Of a stretch of DNA of 64,000 nucleotides, positions 25,039 through 37,500 are shown piece after piece. Position 1 is the stretch's first letter, and every line of letters begins with the position of its first letter. The translations under genes and the position numbers were made by a program. The notes below the pieces were generated by a model. That model was given only the letters and a program-made list of their open reading frames with translations, ran no database searches and was not told the DNA's origin. Source of the stretch: Asterias amurensis (taxonomy: Eukaryota > Echinodermata > Asteroidea > Forcipulatida > Asteriidae); the NCBI RefSeq assembly GCF_032118995.1, contig NC_092652.1, positions 23,053,044 to 23,117,043 on the forward strand, in the 5' to 3' direction.

Positions 25039-27023
25039 GAATGGTGCTTTTTTACTTTGTCAACCCCGGGTTTTCGTATACAATTGTTTTGGAGAGTGCA
25101 TAAAGTAGATTCTTATTCCTGTGGAACATTTTGTTCAATCACATTTCAGGAAAATCATTGACTCAGTGGTCAAAGAATCCTACTTTATAGTAATGCCTTG
25201 ACGCAAACGTTACGACCAATGTCATTTGTTTTTCGGTTTACGAAAATAAATTGCACAAAAAGTCGTCAGAACTAATAACTCTTAAGATGTATTGAGTTGT
25301 TTGCGTAACGTTGAAAAAGGCTTTGTCTTTGCACCAAAACAAAAAATTGAAAATCGTAAACAATTATTATTGTTTTGTTATCCATTTTGAATTTTGATTG
25401 TTCTCTCGCAGTTTAGGAAATCGTATTTCTTGCCGTTTGTCTTTTTAATCTGAGCCAGTTTTTCGTTTTGTTTGATTCACTCGCTGGACCATTTTTCCTC
25501 TCTGTCAAGATCAAGTTTATTCAATTTTTCCCCCAGTATCTTCAGGGTGAACTTCTTGCAATGAAATTGCTTTAACTGGTGGTGGCTTGCATCTTGTATA
25601 GCATAATCTTTTTTGCATCAAATGTGTGTAAATTATGTATAAAATATTGACTCTATTATAATAAAACGAAACAAAAAACTGATTGTATTTGTAAATTTAT
25701 TAGTAGTTTTGTTAAACACTAACTAAAACGCCAATCATAGATTGTTTGTTAGGCCTAACGCTTATAGATGTTTGAATCTGGACAATGCATACGCAGAAAA
25801 TAAATGACATTTTTTACTTTGCTTTTATAGACGAATTATTTGTTGGATAGCACGAATTACACGTTTGCTGTTATGTGTTTGTTCATTCAATTTTGAATGA
25901 CTGTTATTGCCTAGGATATCATTTCTTTTTAAAGGGAGAAAAGCTATCTTTCTAAGAAGTCTGTGTCAGGATTGGGAAGGGAACTTTGGGTTTGAGTTTT
26001 CTGATAATGTTTTTGAGTTTAACAAAGTCTCGATCCCAAATTCCAGATACATTTCACTTTCACTCACCCAACCCAAAATATCAGAGAGTAATTTTATGGC
26101 AACTCTGTTGTGTAACCAATTTCAGTTCCAAACACCATCAATAATCTTTCAATACCCAACACCGTTGGTTCCGTTTAGTAGTTGTTTTATACATCCTGTT
26201 ATTATATTCAAGTTATGTATGATTTTGACTGGTATCTTTTCGTTATGTATGTATGTATGTATTACAAGAATGGTGAATTTTATTATGTACATGTACATAA
26301 CTAATGTATAAGCAACCACGGAATATTGTTCTTAAATACAAGAAAGGCCGATGTAAATATTTGTGGTGAAAGTTAATCCAATAACATTATTGTGAAATGT
26401 ATTCATATTTTATTATGATATTTACTACCACTGGGTGATGAATGATATATTATTAATAAGTGCCCGTTATTAAAAGAGAAATAATTTTTTCATAAAATGA
26501 ATAAGTTAAAACAAACAACGAAAGTGTTCTTTGAAGTTTTTATTTTCGTGGTGTAGTCGAAAACGGTTTTGTTTCAAAGTTTACTGGCGTGTTGAATAGT
26601 CTCGGTATAGAAGTTACGAGTTTTCAGTGGCCTGTTTCAAAGAAAACGACTGGATATTACGTCTACTAGCCATCGGTAAAAGCATGTGTGCACCTAACCG
26701 TTTTTCTAATTTAAGTTCACCACAAAGCCATAAATGGCCTAGAGTTTTCTTGATTCAACAAACGAAACTGCTTACATTTTATTTTGAGGAGCTTAAAATA
26801 TGCTTTTCTAACATAAGCTGCCTCAGAAAATGACCCTATGTCCAATCTATAAGCATTGCATCCGTATTTTCAAGATGGCGTCCAATGACTCTGCGACACA
26901 CACGGATTTTTTCGAGATTGGCGCTTGTCTGGAGTCTTACGCTTTAGATCTACTTCAATCGGGCATACCGGCAGCAACCTAAATCGGCGGTTTTGATTTC
27001 TGATATATACTAGGCCCATTTTC
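25039..27023. other. Aminotransferase 3' UTR and flank
   Basis: Very AT-rich. Candidate poly(A) signals are at 25245 and 25798. TAGGCCTA is at 25750-25757 and a GTAT microsatellite is near 26245-26262. No gene recognised. Confidence 0.4.
25245..25250 (+). terminator. Candidate polyadenylation signal AATAAA of the aminotransferase gene
   Basis: This is the first AATAAA after the TGA at 25036-25038, about 205 nt downstream. Another candidate AATAAA lies at 25798-25803, so the true 3' end cannot be fixed from sequence. Confidence 0.35.
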
Positions 27024-27195
27024 ATAGTGCTACTCAAGCACAAAAAGTAGCTAAGCAAACACAACTTATGCTTACCAGAATAAGGCTATCAGTCAAACTA
27101 CCATGTTTCACGGTTTAACATATGACTGGTATCCTGCTCATTTTCTGCTGAGCAGAAAAGTGTTAAACAATGTTTTCTGCTTAATAAGACCAGCA
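27024..27195 (+). repeat. Dispersed repeat family E
   Basis: AAGCACAAAAAGTAGCTAAG, TATGCTTACCAGAATAAGG, TGACTGGTATCCTGCTCATT and TGCTGAGCAGAAA occur in order. This is the best-preserved copy of the family in the window. Confidence 0.65.
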
Positions 27196-27754
27196 CAGCA
27201 AATAAATGAACAATGGAAACGAGTTGTTGTTTTCTGTGTGAACTGCAGGTTTGGTCGGGAAAAAAAACTTGTGTTAAGGGCTTGGGTTGGGTGGGTAGCT
27301 GGTATTGAAGTAATTATTGAAGTAATGTTAACAGTGACCGAGAATGAGCTTGAGGACAATTGTCACTCTCATTATAACAAGGTTGCTGGGGACTGGCAAA
27401 ATTGCCTCCTATAACAGGAATGTTGTTACAGGAGAACAGCAAAACAAAGAAACACAAACGAGATTCAGAGCTTCAGAATGTTAACGATAGTTATAGTTGG
27501 GATTACGTAATCAAGTGAGCTAGATGCACTCGAGCATGTCGTTTCAAAACGATTAGAAATTCTACACTCAATGTTTTCATCCAGGTCGTACCAGTCAGAC
27601 ACGTTCACGGTTTTCGGTGTAAACTTTGACAAAGGCCAAACTCGATTTTGAAGTCACTCCTCTGGTATCTTGTTTAATGTTCGGTCATATACGAATTTGT
27701 GGCTGTTTGGCTATGGCTAGATTTCCTCGCCACTATGCTTCTTTAGCAACACCC

Positions 27755-28060
27755 TTAACAACAGTCGCAGCCGTAGCTGTAGCCGCCATTTTGGATACGA
27801 CTTCAACTTGTGTGCTCCACAAGCTGCAAAGCTGCACCAGCTCTCAAGTGGGAGGGGAGTTTAAAAACAATCACAGTCGAGTTTGAACTAGAGGTGCAAC
27901 CAGTTACCAGAAAGGACTTGATGGCTACAGCTATGGCTATGGTTACGGCTGGATGATCACTGTGTCATCATTGTGATGAGGACGATAGCTGTAGCCGCCG
28001 TCTTGGATACGGTCTCAACTTGTGTTCTGCAAAAGCTGCACTCGCTCGTGGCATCTTGCC
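27755..28060 (+). repeat. Imperfect direct repeat with GTAGCTGTAGCCGCC core
   Basis: A block at about 27765-27835 (TAGCTGTAGCCGCCATTTTG, GATACGACTTCAACTTGTGT, CACAAGCTGCA) recurs diverged at about 27986-28045. Between them lies CTACAGCTATGGCTATGG in inverted sense. Unassigned. Confidence 0.5.
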
Positions 28061-28343
28061 AAGGAGGACGACCGTAGCAAGTGTCACTGAATGAAAAGTG
28101 AAACGTGCTTAGGTACGTGGAGCAAAATTCTACTATAGCAACACTAGTCAAGAATATACAAACTAGGGGAGAGGTAGATTACACAATAGCAAAGACTGAA
28201 TTATTATTTGAAACATTTGACATACAATGTAATGCCGAGCAGTGACTGACAATTGTCTTATATCCACAGATTTTCTTTGTTACTAAACTTAAGCGTAATG
28301 AATTTTTTTCTATCGTCAACACATTAGGTGTTTACATACAAGG

Positions 28344-28719
28344 TTGAAGCCATTGGACCCTTTCAGGAAAATAGTGTTGTCCAAGGCCCACACTTTGTGT
28401 ACCACAACTTCTATATCAAATAACAAACCTGTGAAAATTTAGGCTCAATCGGTCATCGGAGTCGGGAGAAAACAACGGAAAAACCCACCCTTGTTTCCGC
28501 GCGTTTCGCCGTGTCATGACATGTGTTTTAAAATAAATCCGTAATTCTCGTTAACGGGAATTTATATTGTTTTGCTGTTTTCTAACAAAAGTAAAGCATT
28601 TCATGGAATAATATTTCAAGAGAAGTTTTTCACCATTGCTTTCTGTAAACCCTGTAAGTTATTTGTAAATCTGTGAACTTTTATTTTTTTTCTGAACCGA
28701 AAGGGTCCAATGGCTTTAA
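28344..28719 (+). mobile_element. MITE family C copy (AGCCATTGGACCC type)
   Basis: Ends AAGCCATTGGACCCTTTC and GAAAGGGTCCAATGGCTTTAA. Inner words: CAAGGCCCACACTTTGTGTA, GGCTCAATCGGTCATCGG, CTTGTTTCCGCGCGTTTCGC. Other copies are at 34019 and 38557. Confidence 0.82.
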
Positions 28720-28882
28720 TGGTACTTCTTGTCGTCAAATTTAGAATCAGCATTTTGTGTCTATGATGAAGACCGGGTAAGTCTCTGAACCTACATTAAA
28801 CAAAAAACTGTATGTTCAAAATATAAATGTGTGACCCGTCAAACGAGGGCGCTTTTAAACTTTTGGTCTAATGGAACCGAGG

Positions 28883-29051
28883 CCCTTTTCGAATCCACGG
28901 CTTCGGCTTTGGATTCGGCTTCAGGCTCCATCCTCTGAGCTCTCGTCTCTCTTTCGCAAAGCCCACAAAAATTGTCAAACCAACCGCGGGTTCACTAGCA
29001 AGCCTGAGCCAAACTAATCTGAAGCCGAAGCCGTGGTGGTTTCGTAAAGGG
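28883..29051. mobile_element. Palindromic MITE family H, second copy
   Basis: CCCTTTTCGAATCCACGGCT ... AGCCGAAGCCGTGGTGGTTTC followed by GTAAAGGG. It is the same element as 21877-22043. Confidence 0.75.
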
Positions 29052-30340
29052 CACGAGTTAACAGAATAACACTCAATATTATTTAGAAAACTTCTTGCCT
29101 ATCAATAAGAAAACATGGTGCAACAAGAAGGGAAAATATACAATGAGCATTCATCAGATGTTGGTGAACATCAAGAGAAATATGTTGTATTTTGGTAGTT
29201 CTCTCTTTATAAAAACTTCTGGGTTAGAACTGAACCATCATTCAGGTCCCGTGAGCTGACCCATTTCTAAGTTTCTAAATAAACATATTTTTTATAAAAT
29301 ACATGATTTTTAACTCGGTTTCTGCGTAAGTTTGACCCCTTTCTGGTCCTTTTTTTTTGGGAACACAGATTCCGTGCCATAAATGAGTCAGGCCCCATAA
29401 CCGAACCCAGAATCCGGTCAAATCCGAACCAGACATTTTTTGAAAACAAATGTAATACAGTTTAATTTCTCTAAATCGAAAATGTCAATGTAATTGATTT
29501 TGGGACAGTTTCAATTTTCCGAGCATGGTGTACAAGAAACTCTAATTCAACGATAATATTTGCTCGTGATATTATGCCTGATTGTTTGAGAAAGCGTTTC
29601 ATTCGACTAAAACATGACTAAAACTATAGACTATAGCCTAATCCGGATACATTTCCACCAAATACGAAAACTGAGAGTAGGGCCTATGCAAACCTAAAGG
29701 GCACACTAACAGCTTGTCGTCACAACATTAAACCCTTTTGACTCCGGACGCTAGCTCACAGGCTGGGTGGAGATGGGTTGGGTCGTTGGGTGCGAAAACC
29801 CCGTCCCTTCAGGCACACAAAGAGAGCAGCAAAGCCGCCATAAACAAAAACAGGCCTGTTTTAAAAACATACAGAACAAACAACAACTTATAAAAAGACC
29901 ATGATGAGTCACTCACAACATTTCAATCAACTTGTCTTCATCAGATTTTGCATGATGGAGTCCAGAGTCTTTATAATAGGATTCATGTAGAGATTATTAT
30001 ATTATGAGCTCTGTAGGGAATTTTAACGGATGGGAGGGAACGGCTTCCGACCAGCCCCACGTGGCTTTGGTGGGATGGTTGCCATGTTGAATCAAATCTC
30101 CAAAGACAGAAGGAGGATAAATTAGTCTTCAATTTGAACCAGCAGTAGTGACGGCTTGAAATAGTGTCATCCAAGACGACCGCTTATCACAAGTGATGCC
30201 GTCTCAAGCTGAAGCTAATCCACTAGGAAAATTTAACCATCTATTAGTATTATAAAAACAATAACTGTGACATGCCCCCATTATTATGACAGATTGCTTT
30301 ATGAATTTTAATATTGAGTGGTAGTATAATGGGGAGATAG
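29052..30340. other. Intergenic DNA between aminotransferase and ADAM10
   Basis: No gene, RNA or complete transposon recognised; only short unsupported reading frames. Confidence 0.35.
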
Positions 30341-30344
30341 GTCA

Positions 30345-30600
30345 TTTTCCCGTTGGATCCACACTCTGGAATGATTTGCCTCTTCAAACTCGCATCATTT
30401 CTAGTCTCGATACTTTCATGACAAAGTTAAAAACAACATTGTTCAATGTCGCTTATGTGTAATTGTTCTGTTTCTTATTTTCCTTGACGGTGTGTTCCCC
30501 TCTTGTGTGCCTTGAGCACTGTGGATTTTGGCGCCTTATGAACCTCTTTATTAGTGTAATTATTAGGCCCGTATAGCATATTTTCAAGTTACGCTTCTCA
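30345..30600 (+). mobile_element. LINE 3' end (CR1/L2-like reverse-transcriptase tail)
   Basis: From 30355 to the TAA at 30460-30462 the frame reads GSTLWNDLPLQTRIISSLDT then FMTKLKTTLFNVAYV. This is the conserved LWNxLP...F+xxLKTxLF C-terminus of CR1/L2-type LINE reverse transcriptases. A 3' UTR with CCTTGAGCACTGTGG and GGCGCCTTAT follows. Only the 3' end is present. Confidence 0.8.
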
Positions 30601-31562
30601 AATTTGCTATACTGATTAAAGCTCCGCCTTATTCAAATTTACACAATCATGATAAATGTTATTGTAAAAAAAAAAAAAAATTGCGAATAAAAGTCAGAAT
30701 ATCATTTTTTTGGCATGGCCAGCCACCAAAGCTCATGCTTCAATTCGAAAACATACTATGAGCTCACAAAGGCGCTTTTCACAGATTTTGGGACTGCCCG
30801 CCCCCCCCCCCCCATACACCACCATCGACCACAAGAACCACTTATTATGACTCATTTATACAGTTATAATGGCAGAGCCCCGCCCCCACCGCCGGAATGT
30901 CCCCGCCTCCTGGCTGCAATTTGGTCCGTCCCAAAACAAAAACGCGCCAGTGTTAAAAATAATTTTCTGCAAAAAAAATAATTAATGGCGTGACGTTTCG
31001 ACCCGGCCATAGCAGAGCCTTTCACGAAGGCTACAATGATTTTGTACCGCTTCCTCCGCCTACATGATATGAAGTTCACACAGCAAAATGGGTTATTTCT
31101 TCCATATAGAACATTGAAACAACTCTTTCTTTATGCTTGGACTGTCTCACCGGTCGCCCAACCCACTCACCATGTCGAGCCACAAAAAACAACAAAACAA
31201 ACCAGAAAATTGTGATCTAAACCCTGCACGTAAACACTATTATTTATACACGTAAACCATGGGGTTTCAGACTGTCGGGCGTTTTCTCAATCTTTGCCCG
31301 AATTGCCTTTTGTTATTTAAATGTGGTGCATGTGTCATTTCTCTCTTTGTCGATACCAAGTATTGTCACGGTGTAGTATCGAATCAAAGTGAACGGATTA
31401 TGCAAGGAACGTAACACTATGAAAAGAATCGATTCTTTAGAATTAGATAAAGTGGATTGATGAGTATTTTGGTATCGATACTGATGGGTAAACAATTGAA
31501 AACGAAAGTTGTGTGAGACAGACTTCAATTCAGTGGTAACTTCAAGTGGAATTTTCTTCAAA
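30601..31562. other. Upstream region of ADAM10
   Basis: Contains a C run (about 30799-30813) and the dispersed motif TGACGTTTCGACCCGG with GCAGAGCCTTTCACGAAGG (30990-31030). A promoter must lie near 31100-31560, but no TATA box is evident. Confidence 0.35.
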
Positions 31563-34500
31563 ATGGCCACAGTGGAAGTCCGTAGGTGCTGTCAAGCCAT
31601 GTTTTGGGGATACGTTATTTTGAACATAATTCTTCTCTCGTTACCAGAGATTGGAGCTCTTAAAGGTAACTATTTTCATTTTTAACGTGATTTTAGAGTT
31701 TGCGTCTCGAGTTTGGACGACGAGCATTCTCTCATTCATTCCTGTGTGCACTTGGCTGGTCCAGTTTCCGGACAGTGTTGAAATCTAATTCGCACACAAA
31801 ACAACTTGCCTCCTTTTGGTCTAATATTATGATAATTAGGGAAAAGTTTCCGTATGGCACCACTACTTTTTCATTCGATATGAAATAAAATAGTATACCT
31901 CAATGAGATATCCCTGTTTTGTAAAAATGAGTGAAAAAGTCGTGGTGTCACACGGAAAGTTTTCCTAAATGGCCACCACTTGTTCATTCATTGTTTATAA
32001 CAAATTTGTTTTTTTCTTGGAAACTATAGAATACAGGGCCACACTCGGCGACAGCCCTAACCCTAACCCAATGACCTAACCCTAACCCTAACTAACCCTG
32101 GAGTGGCCCTGTATTTTTGTTTCAAGTTTATAATAATATTCGGATATTCATAAGGCATTTTAATTTTGCGCTTAGCTAATTTAGTCATAATGACTCACTT
32201 AGAGTGAATTCAACCCTCTTAGTTACTAAGCATATAACTTGGGATCCTCACTAGTTGCGATAACGTAACCCTCCTCCCGATGGTTTGCCGTCGGGCGAGG
32301 AGGGTTTCCAGATACGGTATCGCAACTACATAGATCCTCACATCAGTTTATCTAATGATGAATTCCAGGATTCCATCTAAATTAGAAATGGGTTAATTTT
32401 ATGATGAAAGTACAGGAAAGGTAGGCCTACTATAGTTAGAATTTGCAATTCTCTAAAAATCAGTCAGAGATTCAACAGGGGTCGAAATTAAGTGTATTTC
32501 CATGGTAGTCAGCAGGGCTAGTGACCAATAATTTTTAGTAGCCCTGATTAGATTTTGGTAGCCCGAAAGACACATTATGTCTCGCGTCACGGCTCAAACT
32601 TTACAATACACCAATAACATAGTTCTTTATTGTTTGTGATGATGATTTTTGCATTATTTTTCCACTAGCCCGTCGGGCTATCGAACTGGAAAAATGAGTA
32701 GCCCGGCTGTAAATCTGGTAGTCCCGGGCTAGTGGCAATTTCGACCCCTGTTCAATCACTTTATCTGCACTCGCCATTCATGTAGTGCCCACAAAAACAT
32801 CACAGACTGGTGTTATTAGTAGCTCCCAGTAACATGATTGCTAGTCTTACTTTGCTCCAAGTCAATATGATAAGTCTTGTTTGGTTAAAAACCACTGCAA
32901 CAACTGTGAGTAATAAAATTTACAACGTTTTTAATTTATTTACGCTTCTACTGTATGTTGTTTTTTGTTTTTTGTTTTTAACAAGTACTTTGTAAATTAA
33001 TAAGTGTTTGTAGTTTTTTTTTCTTAAATTAAAAAAGGCAATTATAAAAGGTTAGGGAAAGTTTTGGCGGCCACCTACATGTACTATAACTTATTATTGT
33101 TGAGGGCAAACCTTTATATCAAGATTAGTAATGTGAGACACATATCCAATGATTTAAGCTGGAAAGTAACCTTGAAGAAAAAAAATGCGATAACATTCAA
33201 TAAAAATGCATGACACCAACAGTTTCATGAGAAACTACACATTGGCCCTAGTATCGCACACAGTGTATGTTTGCCTTCATGATTAAATTGCAACCAAAAT
33301 TCTTGCACAAATATTATTAGTGTGTGTGTGCAACTGCTTGCTTTGTATAAAAAAGTGTGCACACTACTTGTATACAGTCTGGCTAGAAATTTGGGAAAGG
33401 TTCAACCAGACTGAGGACTGTGCGCCATATCTGATAACCTGCCAAGGTACATTCTGGAATCTTGATGATTTTAAACTTGAACATTTTTGTTAGTGAAATA
33501 TAATTATTCAGTTTAAAAGCAGTAGACTGCCAGACATGCATTATTATTCGGATGTGAGTGTACTGGCCGATGCTAAAATGACTGGCCTCGAGCCTACAGT
33601 CCAATGTGAATTTTGAGACCTGTCAAAGTTTTATCTGCAATTAGTGTGCCTGCATATATCTTACATACAGGGACATTTTGTGCCTGAATTTGTGCCTGCA
33701 TGCTGTAATTATACTAAGATGTTGTGCCCGCAGCAATTTGTGTTGTGTAAATATGTTGTACATTCAAAGATACTTTGCCTGTTAGACTTTGTGCCTTCAA
33801 ACTTACACTTTGTGCCTTAAAAGTTAGTAACTTATATTTTTACTTCATTCAAGGTTGCACTTTGTGTGCTGCAAAATTTACATTTTGTTCCGAAAGCAAG
33901 GTTGCAAAATTACATCACCTTGCTGAAAGGATACTTTGTGCCCCATAAAATTACACTTTGCAAACTGTGCTGCAAAGTCTTTGAACCATTTGTATGTATT
34001 TTGTCATGATGTCTTACTTTAAAGCCATTGGACACTTTCTGAACAGAACAAAAATTAAAAGTTCACAGATTTACAAATATCTTACAGGGTTTACAGAAAG
34101 TAGTGGTGAAAGACTTCCCTCCAAATATTATTCCATGAAATGCTTTACTTTTTGAGAGAACATTAAAACAATTATCAATTCTCGATATCGAGAATAACGG
34201 ATTTATTTTAAACACATGTCATGACACAGCGAAGCGTGCGGAAACAAGGGTGGGTTTTTCTTTTATTTTCTCCCGACTCCGATGACCGATTGAGCCTAAA
34301 TTTTCACAGGTTTGTTATTTTATATTTAAGTTGTGATACAAGAAGTGTGGGCCTTTGGACAATAATATGGACAATACTGTTTACCGATGTTGTGCGATTG
34401 CTTTAAGAACTTTGTCAAATATTAATTTTTTTATTTTTGTTTTCTTTAGTACAACCATTGGGGCCCTTTATTCGCTACCATGAGACATTAAATTATGACC

Positions 34501-37500
34501 TCAGTGAAGTGCATCAACAACACACAAGAGCGGCGAGGTCGCTAGGAAGGCCGACTGTATCACTCTCATTTACAGCACACCAAAGGTTTGTAAACTAATT
34601 TTCTCAAATTTTTGCCATGATAAGGAGATAATTCATGACTTGGTAATGACTAAAAAAATGTAAGCAAACATTTTACAGGAACGTATCAATTAGCAATTGA
34701 TGGACTCTTGAGATCCTTCATTTACTAAAAGTCTTCAGTTATTTGTGTTTTGATTTTAAAACTATTTCTAAAAATAGTAGTGTTTTTTTTCCACTCAAAT
34801 ATTTTGTTTTTTCAGCCTTGTGCAATTTTGATGTAGTTTTTGTTTATTGTACAAAATTCAACTAGTACACTTACTCAGATTCAACTGATTTATTAGAAAT
34901 CAGAATAAGTCCAAATGTAACATGATATGTTGAGACTCATTGTAGATAAAAAATTAAAAAAAGTCTTGGACCAGATTTTCAATATCAATGTTCAGTAGGG
35001 CCTCTGCTATTCTTAGTGCAGGTTTTCTGTTCGTGTAAAATTTAAATGTATCAATTACACCCACCCTGACTATTCAATATCATTCAATGTGCGCAAATGG
35101 TTGTGAGCCACCATGGTTTCAAAAGGTTGGTCAACTTCACTGGAAATGAAATGATGGATGACTGATTTTCTGTCATAACGTTTAAGCATTCCTGTCCAAG
35201 ACGCTGTAGTCACTTGCTGTAGTGTGTTTCTTGTATTGCTTTTCTATTTCTTGTTGTTTGCTAACAACTTTTGTGATCAAACACTAGAGGGGGCTCTTCC
35301 TCAAAAATATGACTTGTAGACAAACGGCTATCATGACCGGATTACATTTGGCCGGAGTACATTTGGGGGTAATACATGTAAGCCTACATTTCCGTGTAAC
35401 TTTTGACTGAGATTTTGGTCAGCTGAACTATTAGAGCAAAGGAAATGCCATTTAATTTCGGACAGGTGCTAAAATTAAGACTATAGGAATCTGCTTAAAG
35501 GATTTGGACGTTCCGTAAAGTGAATTAGGCTGAAGTGCAACCAAAGTCTGGATTAATTAGGTGGTGGTTTTGTTGATTGTGGTAGTTGGGAACGGGGATC
35601 GGTCAAAAGGTCAAACTTAGGGGATGAACTAATTATTAGATGATCTGGATATGTTAACAGTATGGCTTAATGTATGATGTTATGTAGCTTATGGTCCGAA
35701 CTGAAGTTTATGTAGGTTTGACAGCACTAATCAACCCTGTGACTTGCAAGTTTTGACACTTGGAATTAGACTAAGTTTGTAGAAAGACTGATAACTTCTA
35801 ATTTTACTAGAGTTGAACAAAGAAAAAATGATTGGAGCGGGACTTGAACCAGGTCCTCTAGATGAATGTGCCAGCGCTCTACCAACTGAGCTGTCTAGCC
35901 CCAATGTTGGCAGTCTCCTTGTATTGTCAATGTGTATCTTTGTTCCGGGTGTGCCAGACAGAAGCCATAACACCTGCAACTGCTGTATAGCCTTGGATCT
36001 CACCCAAGCTTACAAAAAACACCTTTCAACTCTATTGAGTATTGCAGTGTAGGACAACTGAGATTTAGTATTTTTCTACATGTATATCGTGTCATAGATA
36101 TTATCTATGACACGATATAGAAAAATACTTAAAGTGCTTGTTCACGTACAAACAGTATGCATGCTTGGCTCTTCCATGGCAAAACAGCCTAATAAAAAAT
36201 ACAAATTTTAAGAGAAGCAAGTTTAGAAATTATAAGCTTTTCAGCATAAAACCCAGATGAAGTGTAACAAGAGTCTGAGATATCCAATAGCATGCCTTTG
36301 AAACTTTTGAGTTCAAGCTCTGTAAGAGGATATGACTTTCTATTTCAAATATTAATTAATGAACCGCAAGGGAAACTGACTGGGCACCCAGTCAGTTTCC
36401 CCTTGTGGTTTATACTGGAACTTTTATTTTACCAATTTGTTTTTAAAGGGGTGTACATATCATTTACATTTACATCTCCACTTTTCATTAAACAGATCAT
36501 ACAACCAGTGAACCAACTGTAAACATTTTCAAAAGTTGTTGACTTTTTTTTTTCCCCAACAGAGATTTTAAGTTGAGGTTAACGCGGGACACCAGTGCCT
36601 TCTTGCCTGACTTTACACTCGTTACATCAGATGGGGAGGAACAGTCACCCGATGTCAGCTACTTTTACAGCGGAGACTTAGAAGGTAGGTTCTCTTTTAA
36701 AGACACTAGACACTATTGGTAGGCCTAATTGTCAAAGACCAGTGTTCCCACTTGGTGTATCCCATTATAAGCATAAAATAACAAGCCTGTGAAAATTTAT
36801 CTCAATTGGTCATCGAAGTTGCGAGAAAATGATGAAAGAAAAAACACACTTGTTGGACAAATTTGTGTGCTTTCAGATAGGAATAAAAAACTTCTAGCTA
36901 GAAGTCTTTTAATATTTTAGTGAGAAATTACACCTTTCTAAAAAACTACGTTACTTCAGAGGGAGTCACTTCCCAAGATGTTTTATACTATCAACAGCTC
37001 TCCAATGCTCGTTACCAAGTCAGTTTTGAAGTTAATATTTGTTTTGAGTAATTACTAAACGTGTACACTTCCCTTTAACTTTCATCAGTCCCCCTTTTAT
37101 TTGGCTCAGGAATTTATGGATTTTGGTTGTTTTAGCCCTTGAATACACTTAGTAAAGCACTTTATCTAGATAGTTCCCACTTGACAAAACTCTGGGATTT
37201 GAATGGATTTTTTGGTTCTTCCCTCAAAATTTTTATTTTTTTTTGGCCGAAACACACTGAAATGGAAAACAAGGTCTTTCGAATTTGTTGTTTACTTAGT
37301 GTTTATCTAGAGCATTCTACGGTTTTCTCTTGTGAACTTCTTTTTATTTGATTAATTGCTCTTTAGGCCTATATGCATTTTCCAGGCAATATTCTCTGCT
37401 TTTAAGCATTGAAAGTGGATCCCTGAAGTATTCATCAGGTTTCATGCATCCTCAAAACTGAACTTGAAAACTAAAATAACGATTAATGAGGTTACTTTCT

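Larger units (their letters stand above)
34586..36562. other. ADAM10 intron 2
   Basis: Contains the tRNA-like SINE at 35800-35915 and two hairpins at 36068-36130 and 36361-36411. Otherwise no recognised content. Confidence 0.4.

Noticed and set aside
25907-26311. 134-codon plus-strand frame after the aminotransferase gene
   Set aside because: The composition is that of AT-rich UTR, there is no domain, and it has no convincing ATG context or neighbouring exons.
29890-29955. Hammerhead-like CTGATGAAGAC ... GAAATG on the minus strand
   Set aside because: The core words are present, but stem II does not pair and stems I and III are not evident.
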